Positions 25,452 to 34,555 of a DNA stretch of 53,732 bases are shown here, one piece after another. The notes below the pieces were generated by a model, which was given only the letters and a program-made list of their open reading frames with translations, was not told the DNA's origin and did no database searches. The first letter of the stretch is position 1; every line of letters starts with the position of its first letter. Source of the stretch: JBMHDN01 sp049889355 (lineage in GTDB: Bacteria; Pseudomonadota; Alphaproteobacteria; Puniceispirillales; Puniceispirillaceae). The position numbers and the translations under genes are program-made. Where the stretch lies: assembly GCA_049889355.1 (NCBI GenBank), contig JBMHDN010000041.1, positions 1-53,732 on the forward strand, in the 5' to 3' direction.

Positions 25452-26804
25452 TTAAATATGTTCCCTCAGCCAATAGCTGAGACGGCCAATCGGGCCTGAT
25501 GGTGTGCTGGGTATGCCAAGATAGACATCTTCTTCTTGCGGGCTTCTGGCCAGATACAACGCAAAGCCGATAGATGCGGCGAGGCTGCCATTGAGATTGA
25601 TGTTCTCGGTGCCAGTCAGACCCTCAGGCTGGGTGAGGATGGCTGGCCGCTGAAAGCTGCGGCTGACGAAATCAGGCAGCCCCGTTAGCTGGGCACCGCC
25701 ACCGGTTAGGATGATGCGTCTGCCCATCGCGGCCTGCATCCCGGCCTGCACCAGTTTTTTATTCAGCATTTCCAGAATTTCTTCTAATCGTGGCCGGATG
25801 ATATCGCTCAGCAGCTGGCGTTCGATCACCTCGCCATTGCTGAGGCTGATGGTATCGCCGCGGCTCAGTGCTCCTGAAATTGCTGAGTTGAAGACAAAAT
25901 TATCACCGCTGGCCGGCACATCAGATGGCCGCTCAAAGCTGGTTTGTTCCATCTGTAATGCTGGCTGTAATGCTGGCTGTAATGCTGGGTTGATTGCCCC
26001 GTCCAAAGCCTTGAGGCGTTCTGCATCATGTATCGAAAGATTGAGGATGCGGGCAATATCGCGCGTAATATGAATCCCGCCCAGCTTGACGCTATCCACA
26101 TAGATCAGCTTTTTATCCATATAAAGGGCCGCAGAGGTCGTCCCGCCGCCAAAATCCAGCACCAGCGCGCCCAAATCACGATCTTCATCACTTAAGCAAG
26201 CTTCGGCTGCCATGGCCGCTGCATGGTGAAAGGAGCCTGTTTCCAGATGGTTGATACCAATCGCTTGAGATAAATTAGCATGGGTAGAGCCAGAGAGAGT
26301 CAAACAGGTGGTGTCAGTTGCCAGCTTTTCAGCGCGCATACCAACAGGATTTTCGACATTGCGCTGGCCATCCACCAGATATTGAAGACGTTGGCGATCA
26401 ATCACCAAACGCCCTTCTGCTGGTGTATTATCTTTTTGGCGGGCGGCAAGACGGCGCAAATCACGCGGGGTTATCTGGCTATCGGCCAAATCAATCTGAT
26501 GACGATAAATTGCTAATCTTGGCTGGCCAGCGGCGGTGACCAGATGCAGTTGATTGATCGTCAGCCCAGCTGCGCGCTCTGCTATTTGGACTGTTTTACC
26601 AAGCGCGGTTGAGAATTTCTCTAAATCGACAATTTCACCTTGTTTCAAGCCTTCAGAGGCATGCAACGCATGGCCCAGCAACACCAGACGCCCATCGCTG
26701 GCCTGCTCAACAATCAGTACAGCCAATTTTGAGCTGCCTGCATCCAGCACACCAAAGGGGCCGGTGCGACTGCCCATAGTTTTTTTCGGCTTCAGTCCCA
26801 GCAT
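25452..26804 (-). CDS. ftsA: Cell division actin homologue FtsA
   Basis: Membrane tether and activator of FtsZ. The actin-like ATPase parts are present: FGVLDAGSSKLAVLIVE (phosphate 1), ALVLDFGGGTTSAALYMDKKL (phosphate 2) and RRIILTGGGAQLTGL (adenosine). The SHS2/1C subdomain lies between. The C-terminal GRLSYWLREHI is the amphipathic membrane helix. Length 450. An in-frame 12-bp triplication gives PALQPALQPALQ near residue 275. AGGAGG lies ten bases before the ATG. It follows ftsQ by 52 bp. Confidence 0.96.
   Translation of the reverse strand: MLGLKPKKTMGSRTGPFGVLDAGSSKLAVLIVEQASDGRLVLLGHALHASEGLKQGEIVDLEKFSTALGKTVQIAERAAGLTINQLHLVTAAGQPRLAIYRHQIDLADSQITPRDLRRLAARQKDNTPAEGRLVIDRQRLQYLVDGQRNVENPVGMRAEKLATDTTCLTLSGSTHANLSQAIGINHLETGSFHHAAAMAAEACLSDEDRDLGALVLDFGGGTTSAALYMDKKLIYVDSVKLGGIHITRDIARILNLSIHDAERLKALDGAINPALQPALQPALQMEQTSFERPSDVPASGDNFVFNSAISGALSRGDTISLSNGEVIERQLLSDIIRPRLEEILEMLNKKLVQAGMQAAMGRRIILTGGGAQLTGLPDFVSRSFQRPAILTQPEGLTGTENINLNGSLAASIGFALYLARSPQEEDVYLGIPSTPSGPIGRLSYWLREHI
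25953..25988 (-). repeat. Three perfect 12-bp units within ftsA
   Basis: The unit ctgtaatgctgg (plus strand) occurs three times in a row at 25953, 25965 and 25977. On the coding strand it encodes a repeated Pro-Ala-Leu-Gln in a loop of FtsA. Perfect identity suggests recent slippage, so copy number may vary between strains. Confidence 0.95.
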
Positions 26805-26856
26805 GGCCTACACACCTCCTGCATATATGTCTTTGTCATCTCAAGGCCCCTTTTGC

Positions 26857-27669
26857 TCATGTCTTCTGGCCGTTGCCGCGCACCGGGATAGTGGGCTCAA
26901 CAATCAGCTGGCCTTCTATGCGCATATCAATGGCGATCAGATCGCGGGCGGTGATTTGTTTTTCGCGGTCAAGCAAGGCCAGACGTGACCAGGCAATGGC
27001 TGGGTTGCTCTCTGGCAGTTTGATGGCCACCCCATTTTTCAGATGCACATCCCAGCGCCGCTCAGAGATATATTGAATGGCCCAAACCTCAGCATAGAGA
27101 TCTGGCTCGGTTTTCAGCGTATCCAGCATCAAGGCAGCCTCTGTGGCCGCGCCATCACCTGATACAACAGGCAGATGGCCAAATTGCGTGATGTCAGCTT
27201 CACTAATAATCGCGCCTTCGCGGTCGATCAGCTGATGACCTGATGGGCCTTGCAGGAGCGCGGTTGGCCGGCGTTCTTGAATAAATAAGCGTAGCTGGCC
27301 AGGCAGATGGCGTTCAATGCGGGCATTTGAAACCCAGCCTATATCTTCAATCTTGCGACGGGTTTCTTCTAAATCTACCGCCAGGATAGGCATGCCTTTA
27401 TAGAGCCCAAGTGCGGCGTTTAAACGGTCATCCGCGGTATAATGGCGGCCATATATTTTGACACTATCTAGGCTTAAACCTGCTTGACCGCTTAGCGTAA
27501 CCAAATCGTCCATTAACGGTGTGCGCTGGCTAAAGCCATAACCAGCAGTGGATATAATGCTGAGGCCAAGCACGCTAAGGGCCACCATCTTGAAAGACGG
27601 CAGTCTGCGTCCTTCCTGGCGTTGCTGTTTCTGGACAGCTTTATCTTGTGCCGATTTTAGCCATCGCAT
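26857..27669 (-). CDS. ftsQ: Cell division protein FtsQ
   Basis: Bitopic divisome protein bridging FtsB/FtsL and other components. The order is a basic cytoplasmic tail (QDKAVQKQQRQEGRR), one membrane helix at about residues 28-46 (MVALSVLGLSIISTAGYGF), a POTRA domain (VKIYGRHYTADDRLNAALGL and the following WVSNARIERHLPGQLRLFI) and the FtsQ beta domain. Length 270 is typical. Its start overlaps the ddl end by 13 bp. Confidence 0.93.
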   Translation of the reverse strand: MRWLKSAQDKAVQKQQRQEGRRLPSFKMVALSVLGLSIISTAGYGFSQRTPLMDDLVTLSGQAGLSLDSVKIYGRHYTADDRLNAALGLYKGMPILAVDLEETRRKIEDIGWVSNARIERHLPGQLRLFIQERRPTALLQGPSGHQLIDREGAIISEADITQFGHLPVVSGDGAATEAALMLDTLKTEPDLYAEVWAIQYISERRWDVHLKNGVAIKLPESNPAIAWSRLALLDREKQITARDLIAIDMRIEGQLIVEPTIPVRGNGQKT

Positions 27670-28568
27670 TGTGCCATCTCCAGCAATTGAGAAATCAGTT
27701 CAGCTCCATTGATTCCGCAAAATGCGGCCTGTTCAGGAACCAGTGAGGTCGCTGTCATCCCGGGCTGGGTATTTACCTCCAGCATGTAGAGTGTGTTTTT
27801 ATCTGGATCATAGCGATAATCTGCACGCGCAACACCGCGGCAACCCAATACCGCAAAGGCTGTCTCAGCCCATCTCAACGCCTGTTCAGTGATCGCTTCA
27901 GGCAGGTCAGCTGGCAGGATATGGGTCGAGCCGCCTTGGCTATATTTGGCCTCATAATCATAGAAACCATCTGATTGGATATCGGTGACACACAAGGCTT
28001 TGCCATTCAGCACGGCAACCGATAATTCTTTGCCTGGGATATAGGCTTCTGCCATAAGCGAACTATTGGCCGGCCAGTTGCTTTTATGCGGGGCAGGGCT
28101 GTCAGCCTCAATGATTTTCACCCCAACACTTGAGCCATCATTGACTGGCTTGATGACATGGCTACCAGTAAAGTCAGCAGGCACCAGCCGGCCGTCTTTT
28201 TCGTTAAGGGTCAAGAGTGGCGGTACCGATATCCCTGCATCAGAGACCAGCTGGCGGGTGATCAGCTTGTCCATCGCCATGGCTGAGGCCAGAACACCGC
28301 TATGGGTATAGGGGATATCCATCAGATTTAAGACACCCTGGACGGTGCCATCTTCGCCCATTTTGCCATGCAGCGCATTAAAGATGAGATCAGGTTTTTT
28401 GTCAGCCAGCTGCGCAGGCAAATCGCGGCTCAGCTCTAATAATTCGGCCTGATAGCCTGCATTTTGGGCTGATTCCAGACAAAAGACAGCTGAATTGCGG
28501 CTGACTTCTGCTTCTGATGTCCAGCCACCCATCAAGATGATCACCTTTTTTGTAGGTTTAACTGCCAT
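27657..28568 (-). CDS. ddl: D-alanine--D-alanine ligase
   Basis: ATP-grasp enzyme making D-Ala-D-Ala for the peptidoglycan stem. MGGWTSEAEVSRNSA at the N-terminus, FNALHGKMGEDGTVQGVL, VIKPVNDGSSVGVKII (ATP site), CRGVARADYRYD and LEVNTQPGMTATSLVPEQA (metal and substrate residues) are all present. Length 303 matches DdlB. The 13-bp overlap with ftsQ and the 3-bp gap to murB show tight coupling. Confidence 0.97.
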   Translation of the reverse strand: MAVKPTKKVIILMGGWTSEAEVSRNSAVFCLESAQNAGYQAELLELSRDLPAQLADKKPDLIFNALHGKMGEDGTVQGVLNLMDIPYTHSGVLASAMAMDKLITRQLVSDAGISVPPLLTLNEKDGRLVPADFTGSHVIKPVNDGSSVGVKIIEADSPAPHKSNWPANSSLMAEAYIPGKELSVAVLNGKALCVTDIQSDGFYDYEAKYSQGGSTHILPADLPEAITEQALRWAETAFAVLGCRGVARADYRYDPDKNTLYMLEVNTQPGMTATSLVPEQAAFCGINGAELISQLLEMAQCDG

Positions 28569-28571
28569 GGC

Positions 28572-29474
28572 CTATACCCGTCCGATGCGCCGGATTTCCC
28601 AGCGCAATTCAATATCTGCGGTTTCTTTGACTTTGCGGCGGACTGTTTCGCCCAGATTTTCCAAATCAGCCGCGCTGGCTCCATCGCTATTGATCATGAA
28701 ATTGCAATGCTTATCGCTCATCATGGCCCCGCCTACTCTCAGGCCACGACAGCCTGCTGCGTCGATCAATTGCCAGGCTTTATGGCCGTCGGGATTGGCA
28801 AATGTTGACCCGCCTGTGCGTGCGCCAACCGGCTGGCTCTCACCGCGCTGGGCAATAATGGCTTTCATCTCAGCGCGCAACTCGTCTGACGGGGCCGGGC
28901 TGGTCTTGAAACGCGCCTTGATGAATATCCAGTCTTTTGGCGCACCAGTGGCCCGATAACGCATCTCCATTGCCTCAGGGCTGCGCGTGCGTATCTCGCC
29001 GCCACGTGTCAGGGCGGTGGCTTCAATCAGCACATCTTTGAACTCGGCCCCATAAGCACCTGCATTCATCGATAATCCGCCGCCAACTGTCCCTGGAATA
29101 CCCACCATAAAAGAGAGGCCGCCCAGCCCATGACGCGCAGCATAGCGTGCCACCTCGCCATCATGGGCTCCTGCAAAAGCGGTAATTTCGCCCTCTTTAT
29201 GGCTAATATCTGCCAGCGCACCTGTCAGGCGTATGACCGCGCCCTCTAACCCGCCATCACGCACCAGAAGGTTCGAGCCTGCACCAATAACCTGAAGCGG
29301 CATATCATTAGGTGCAGCTTTTAAGAAGGCTTGCAGATCGGCCATATCTGCCGGTTCAAACAGCCAGTCTGCAGGACCACCAACCCTCAGCCATGTCAGG
29401 CCTGAGAGCGGCGCACCCGCCACCAGCTTGCCGCGCAAATCAGGCCAATTTATATGCTGCCAGTTCTGGGTCAT
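28572..29474 (-). CDS. murB: UDP-N-acetylenolpyruvoylglucosamine reductase MurB
   Basis: FAD enzyme that reduces enolpyruvyl-UDP-GlcNAc to UDP-MurNAc. The FAD domain shows LRVGGPADWLFEP, IGAGSNLLVRDGG and GIPGTVGGGLSMNAGAYG. The catalytic Ser is in RTGGSTFANPDG and the type I/II tail is GAMMSDKHCNFMIN. I chose ATG 29474, which forms an ATGA overlap with the murC stop; a frame extending to 29570 runs inside murC and gives an unlikely N-terminus. Confidence 0.96.
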   Translation of the reverse strand: MTQNWQHINWPDLRGKLVAGAPLSGLTWLRVGGPADWLFEPADMADLQAFLKAAPNDMPLQVIGAGSNLLVRDGGLEGAVIRLTGALADISHKEGEITAFAGAHDGEVARYAARHGLGGLSFMVGIPGTVGGGLSMNAGAYGAEFKDVLIEATALTRGGEIRTRSPEAMEMRYRATGAPKDWIFIKARFKTSPAPSDELRAEMKAIIAQRGESQPVGARTGGSTFANPDGHKAWQLIDAAGCRGLRVGGAMMSDKHCNFMINSDGASAADLENLGETVRRKVKETADIELRWEIRRIGRV

Positions 29475-30934
29475 TGATGGCCCTCCTTCATGACAGATGA
29501 GCCGCGCTTTTGGGCCAGCTGTTCTGGCAATGCCGCGGCCCAATGGGTGATAGAGCCAGCCCCTAAACACATCACCAAATCGCCAGGCTGGGCTATGTTT
29601 GCGATGATATCACCCAGCTGATCTGGGCTGGCCAGCACATGGGGATCGCGATGGCCAAATTGGCGTAGACCCGAGGCTAAATCCTCCTTTTCAAAGCCGG
29701 CCAGCGGTGTCTCGCCGGCAGCATAAATATCAGCAACAAGCACAGTATCTGCATCATTGAAACAGGCACAGAAATCATCAAACAGATCGCGCAGGCGGCT
29801 ATAACGGTGTGGCTGGACCACCGCGATCAGCCGGCCTTCTGGGCAATAGAGACGACCTGCGGCAAGCGCTGCTTTAATTTCAACTGGGTGGTGGCCATAA
29901 TCATCGACAATGGTGATGTTATCCACTCGGCCCTTCATATCAAAACGCCGACCCACACCTGTAAAGCGGGCGAGCCCTTTATGGACGGCCTCAATGCCAA
30001 TTCCCATCTCCAGCACAACCGCGATCGCGGCTAGGCAGTTTTGTACATTATGCTGACCCAGCATCGGCAGGCGGATATCCTTAATGCGTATCTCGCCATT
30101 TTCGGTTGGCTGAAGATGTTCGCCCTCCAGGCGATCTGAAATTAGCAGGTCAAAAATCATATGGGTGCCGTCATGGCGCAGCTGGCTAGCGCGCACATCG
30201 GCATTGGCGGACAGGCCATAGGTAATAACCCGCCTGTCAGAAATGCGTGGCAGCAATTTCTGCACAGTCGGATGGTCGATACATAAAGTGGCAAAGCCAT
30301 AGAACGGGATCGAAGAGATAAAATTCTGGAAAGCCAGTTCCAGATTTTCAGCTGTGCCATGATGGTCCAGATGCTCAGGGTCAATATTGGTTACAATCGC
30401 AACAGTCGGCTTGAGACGCGAGAAAGAGCCATCGCTCTCATCGGCTTCTACCACCATCCAATCACCAGCCCCAAGGCGCGCATTACTGGCCCAGCTCTGG
30501 ATAATGCCGCCATTAATCACTGTTGGGTCCAGCCCCGCCGCATCCAGCAAAGTGGCCACCAGCGATGTGGTGGTGGTCTTGCCATGCGTGCCGGCCACTG
30601 CCACAGACCAGCGCAAGCGCATTAGCTCGCCCAGCATCTCAGATCGGTGCACAACAGGAAGGAATCGCTCGCGCGCCGCCACAACCTCCGGATTATCTGG
30701 TTTGATCGCCGTAGAGGTCACAACAATAGAAGCTTGTTCTACATTCGCTGCCGCTTGCGGCACGTAAATCGGAATACCCGCTTTTTGCAGGCGTTTGACA
30801 TTGGCATTTTCTGCAATATCAGAGCCTGTAACCTGATAGCCCAGCTCATGCAAAATTTCGGCAATACCGCTCATGCCGATACCGCCGATACCAACAAAAT
30901 GAATCACACCAATGGATAAGGGCAGGGCAGTCAT
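29471..30934 (-). CDS. murC: UDP-N-acetylmuramate--L-alanine ligase MurC
   Basis: Adds L-Ala to UDP-MurNAc. IHFVGIGGIGMSGIAE starts the Rossmann domain, the ATP loop is AGTHGKTTTTSLVA (near residue 115), and VTNIDPEHLDHHG and DDYGHHPVEIKAAL follow. Length 487 is standard. ATGA overlaps with murG upstream and murB downstream. Confidence 0.98.
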   Translation of the reverse strand: MTALPLSIGVIHFVGIGGIGMSGIAEILHELGYQVTGSDIAENANVKRLQKAGIPIYVPQAAANVEQASIVVTSTAIKPDNPEVVAARERFLPVVHRSEMLGELMRLRWSVAVAGTHGKTTTTSLVATLLDAAGLDPTVINGGIIQSWASNARLGAGDWMVVEADESDGSFSRLKPTVAIVTNIDPEHLDHHGTAENLELAFQNFISSIPFYGFATLCIDHPTVQKLLPRISDRRVITYGLSANADVRASQLRHDGTHMIFDLLISDRLEGEHLQPTENGEIRIKDIRLPMLGQHNVQNCLAAIAVVLEMGIGIEAVHKGLARFTGVGRRFDMKGRVDNITIVDDYGHHPVEIKAALAAGRLYCPEGRLIAVVQPHRYSRLRDLFDDFCACFNDADTVLVADIYAAGETPLAGFEKEDLASGLRQFGHRDPHVLASPDQLGDIIANIAQPGDLVMCLGAGSITHWAAALPEQLAQKRGSSVMKEGHQ

Positions 30935-32040
30935 GCGGCTTCTTTCAGATTGGAGGAGGTGGCAAGCTGGACAGCGAGGTCTGTCATCGTCTGCAGGCTG
31001 GCGGCGGCATGTAGGGTGCGCGCTTTGTCAGCGAGGCGTTGGCGCAAATCAGGCTGGTCTAGCAATGCTGTCAGCATTTCACCCAGCTTATCTGTCTGGG
31101 CCTCTTTTTCACTCAGCATCAGCGCGCCGCCTTTGCCGGCCAATTGGTTGGCATTGGCGCTCTGATGATCATCCAGCGCGGCCGCAAAAGGAATAAATAG
31201 AGCAGGCCGTCCGGCGGCTGCAATTTCCGCAACTGACGAGGCCCCCGCTCGGCTGATGATCACATCTGCCTTTGCCATTTTTTCAGCCATATCGGTAAAG
31301 AAGGGCGCAATGTCGGCCTCAATCCCAGTTTCGGCATAGTACGCGCTCACCTCATCTATGTGTTCTGGACGGGTTTGCTGGGTGATATGCAGGCGCTTTT
31401 GTATCGGTGCTGGCAGATTGGCAATGGCTTCTGGCAGGCGTGTTGCAAAAATCGCCGCCCCCAGAGAACCGCCAATAACCAGCAGGTTCAGCCTATCCTT
31501 CGGCTCAGCTTCATAAGCTGGGATAGCGTTAAAATCTGCACGTACAGGCAAGCCTGTATGGATGATGCGGGCTTTTTTCGGCAAGGGCGTGCTATCGGGC
31601 CAGCTCAGCCATAAATGGCCAGATATATCAGCCAGCCAGAGATTAGCCCGCCCAAGGCGTCCATTTTGTTCATGTAAAGCAGCTGGCTTTTTCAGTATCT
31701 TTGCGGCCAGCAGAGGCGGCGCGGACGGGTAACCGCCAAAACCAACGACCCCAGCTGGTTGTTTGACCAGTAAAATCGCGAGTGATTGCACAAATCCAAC
31801 AGCGAGGCGCGCCAGCGCAAAAAGCCGCTTCACCACAGAGCCTGCAAAGGGCGATGCTGCCGAGATCACATGTAAGGGCAGGTCAGATACCTGTTGTTTT
31901 CTGATCAGATTAGCACCGCGCTTATCGGTCATTAAACCGACCTTGTGGCCTTGTTTTTGAAGCGCATCTGCCAAGGCAAGTGCCGGGAAGATATGGCCAC
32001 CTGTACCGCCAGCGGCAAGCATGACATGCAGCTGTGTCAT
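30931..32040 (-). CDS. murG: Lipid II synthase MurG
   Basis: Peripheral membrane glycosyltransferase that adds GlcNAc to lipid I. The GT28 N-terminal AAGGTGGHIFPALALADAL loop, a GFGGYPSAPPLLAA stretch, ALHEQNGRLGRANLWLA, a C-terminal nucleotide domain with VIGGSLGAAIFATRLPE and the donor-site ISRAGASSVAEIAAAGRPALFIP are visible. One oddity: the usual HEQN(A/S) is HEQNG here. Length 369. Four-base overlaps with ftsW and murC. Confidence 0.97.
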   Translation of the reverse strand: MTQLHVMLAAGGTGGHIFPALALADALQKQGHKVGLMTDKRGANLIRKQQVSDLPLHVISAASPFAGSVVKRLFALARLAVGFVQSLAILLVKQPAGVVGFGGYPSAPPLLAAKILKKPAALHEQNGRLGRANLWLADISGHLWLSWPDSTPLPKKARIIHTGLPVRADFNAIPAYEAEPKDRLNLLVIGGSLGAAIFATRLPEAIANLPAPIQKRLHITQQTRPEHIDEVSAYYAETGIEADIAPFFTDMAEKMAKADVIISRAGASSVAEIAAAGRPALFIPFAAALDDHQSANANQLAGKGGALMLSEKEAQTDKLGEMLTALLDQPDLRQRLADKARTLHAAASLQTMTDLAVQLATSSNLKEAA

Positions 32041-33221
32041 CCCTTGCCTCCTTGCATCGCCAGCTGGGTTTGTGCTGGTGCTTTTTGTGGTGCGCTTTGG
32101 ACAAAGGCGTTCAGTTCTGATTGGCTGTTACGGCGTCTGGTCAGCGCGAGGATAAAGCCCACGGTTAGGCCACTTGCCAGCAAAGAAGAGCCGCCATAGC
32201 TGATGAACGGCAATGTCATGCCTTTGGTCGGAATGAGATTCACAGATGAAGCCATGTGAATGGCGGCCTGAATGCCAAATTGCATCGACAAGCCAGCACC
32301 TGCGATCAGGTTAAATAAGCCAGGTCCGACAGCAGACCGGTTAAAGCCGCGCAAGACGAAAAAGCCGTAAAGCGAAATCACAAACAGACAGGCGAGCGCG
32401 CCATATTCTTCGGCAGCGACAGAGAAAATAAAGTCAGCATGCGCATCAGGCAGATGATGTTTGACCTGACCATCACCCGGGCCTACCCCGAATAAGCCGC
32501 CATCTGCAAAAGACTGGATTGACCTATCTGTTTGCATAGACCCGCCATCCAAAAAGCGGTTCACTCGGCTGGTTACATGCGGCAGATAAAGATAGGCTAG
32601 GAAAATCGCCATTGGCGCAAGGGCAGCACACACCAAGACCAGCAAAAGCGGCATACCGGCAAGGAACATCTGGAAGCCCCAAGTCAGCACGATAACCGCC
32701 GTCATCCCGACATCTGGCTGGAGAATAAGGACTGTTACAATGATCGCCAATACGCCTGTTGCCCATGCCCAGCCCGGGAAATCATCTCCCTCACGCCACA
32801 AGGTCAAGAGCCAGGCACAGACAATCGCAAAAAACGGCTTGGCAAATTCACTTGGCTGAAGGCGCAAAGGCCCAAGGCTGATCCAGCGTGTTGCCCCTTT
32901 GACCTCAGGCCCAACAAAGAGCGTGGCCACCATCAGGGCAAAAATGCCAAGCAAGCCTAATAGCGAGAGGATGCGCACCTGCCTTGGCTCTAGCAGTGAG
33001 ACCGTGAGCATCGCTATCAGCGCAGGGACCAGATAGAACATCTGGCGCCACACAAAATGTTGTTCAGGCAAGCCAATACGGCTTGCCACAGGCGGGCTGG
33101 CTGCCATCACCAATACCGCACCAACAGCCATCAACAGCAAGGCAATACCCAGCAACCAGCGATCGACTGTCCACCACCAAATGCCGACAAGGCTGCGATC
33201 TGTGCGTTCTAGCAACATCAC
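32037..33221 (-). CDS. ftsW: Divisome peptidoglycan polymerase FtsW
   Basis: SEDS-family glycosyltransferase working with FtsI. About ten membrane helices. The LGPLRLQPSEFAKPFFAIVCAW stretch, a periplasmic loop with DRSIQSFADGGLFGVGPGDG and KHHLPDAHADFIFSVAAEEYG containing the essential Asp, and a final LPFISYGGSSLLASG segment identify it. Length 394. It overlaps murD and murG by 4 bp each. Confidence 0.97.
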   Translation of the reverse strand: MMLLERTDRSLVGIWWWTVDRWLLGIALLLMAVGAVLVMAASPPVASRIGLPEQHFVWRQMFYLVPALIAMLTVSLLEPRQVRILSLLGLLGIFALMVATLFVGPEVKGATRWISLGPLRLQPSEFAKPFFAIVCAWLLTLWREGDDFPGWAWATGVLAIIVTVLILQPDVGMTAVIVLTWGFQMFLAGMPLLLVLVCAALAPMAIFLAYLYLPHVTSRVNRFLDGGSMQTDRSIQSFADGGLFGVGPGDGQVKHHLPDAHADFIFSVAAEEYGALACLFVISLYGFFVLRGFNRSAVGPGLFNLIAGAGLSMQFGIQAAIHMASSVNLIPTKGMTLPFISYGGSSLLASGLTVGFILALTRRRNSQSELNAFVQSAPQKAPAQTQLAMQGGKG

Positions 33222-34546
33222 ACCGCCTCCTTATTTTTGGCTGTTTCAATCCAGGCATTGACCAGGGCGCAAAAGCTATCGCCGCGCGCTTCAAAACTGG
33301 TGAACTGGTCAAAAGAGGCCGCCGCGGGCGAGAGGATCACCGGCTGAGGATTGGATGATATCTGAGGGCGTGGCTGTGTCATCGCCAGCTCAAAGGCTTC
33401 TGCCAATGTTTCGCACTGATGCACATCACAGCTATTTTCAAGCGCCTTTGCAAAGGCAGCCCGGTCCTGACCATAGAAATAGGCAGCGGCCAGATTTTTG
33501 AAATAAGGCTGGCAGGGTAGGAGGCCATCTTCTTTAGCCTCGCCGCCGGCCAGCCAAATGATATTGTCAAATGACGCCAATGCCCGTGCGGCCGCCTCAC
33601 CATTGGTGGCTTTGGAATCATTAATGAAAATATGTGTATCTGTCTGCGCAACTGGCTGGAGGCGATGTGCCAGGCCCGGAAAATCAGTCAGTGCCGCCTC
33701 AATAACAGCTTCACAAATGCCTAGCTGGCGGGCGATCGCTACGGCTGCCGCTGCATTTTCCAGATTATGCGCACCAGATAAGGCCAGATTTTCACCAATG
33801 CTAGCCGGGACAGATCCGGTATCGAGACGCTGACAATGTCTATGGCGGGCGGCCATCTCATCTAGATTTTTTCCACTGCCTAAAAACGCCACACCCTTTT
33901 CAGCTGGATGGGCCAGAATCTCTTCCTTGGCTGCGCGATAGCCTTCCATGCCGCCATGACGGGCCAGGTGATCAGGGGTGATATTTAAAATAACAGCGAT
34001 ATCAGGGCGCAGGGAGGGCGTTATTTCAAGCTGGTAGGATGAAATCTCAACAACCCGGACGCCAGCCGCGCCCTCTTGATTTGCGGGTGCAGGCAGGCTG
34101 GCGATTGGCGCGCCCAGATTGCCACCTACAACATAGGCCATACCGGCTTTTTCAAGCATATGCGCTGTCAGCGCAGTGGTAGTGGATTTGCCATTGGTGC
34201 CGGTAATCACCACCCACTTTGAAGCTGACTGCAGGTGAATAGCCAGTTCAATTTCGCTGATCAAGGGCACCTGATGGTCAAGCGCCAGTTGCGCGGCGGT
34301 ATGGGGGGCAGGGTGGGTATGGGCAATGCCAGGTGATATCACCACCGCATCTAGATCAGACCATGGCCAATTTTCAGGCGTGCGTTGATCTGTTGGCGCA
34401 ATATCAGCCATATTCGCTGCTTTATCATCATGCACAACAACTGCTACACCCTGCGCTTTAGCCAGCGCATAGGCTGCCATGCCAGATCGGCCGAGGCCTA
34501 AAATGGCAATGCTGGTCAGCTGTTTTGGTGGGGTGCGATGAATCAC
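33218..34546 (-). CDS. murD: UDP-MurNAc-L-Ala--D-glutamate ligase MurD
   Basis: Adds D-Glu to the peptidoglycan stem. N-terminal AILGLGRSGMAAYALAK, ATP loop ITGTNGKSTTTAL near residue 117, ILNITPDHLARHGGMEGY, INDSKATNGEAAARAL and a C-terminal LSPAAASFDQFTSFEARGD are all typical. Length 442. It overlaps ftsW by 4 bp and is 9 bp from mraY. Confidence 0.97.
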   Translation of the reverse strand: MIHRTPPKQLTSIAILGLGRSGMAAYALAKAQGVAVVVHDDKAANMADIAPTDQRTPENWPWSDLDAVVISPGIAHTHPAPHTAAQLALDHQVPLISEIELAIHLQSASKWVVITGTNGKSTTTALTAHMLEKAGMAYVVGGNLGAPIASLPAPANQEGAAGVRVVEISSYQLEITPSLRPDIAVILNITPDHLARHGGMEGYRAAKEEILAHPAEKGVAFLGSGKNLDEMAARHRHCQRLDTGSVPASIGENLALSGAHNLENAAAAVAIARQLGICEAVIEAALTDFPGLAHRLQPVAQTDTHIFINDSKATNGEAAARALASFDNIIWLAGGEAKEDGLLPCQPYFKNLAAAYFYGQDRAAFAKALENSCDVHQCETLAEAFELAMTQPRPQISSNPQPVILSPAAASFDQFTSFEARGDSFCALVNAWIETAKNKEAV

Positions 34547-34555
34547 GGCGTCATA

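Noticed and set aside
26790..26862. A 22-codon frame overlapping the ftsQ stop and ftsA start
   Set aside because: It begins in an ATGA overlap but has no good ribosome binding site and ends inside ftsA; most likely chance.
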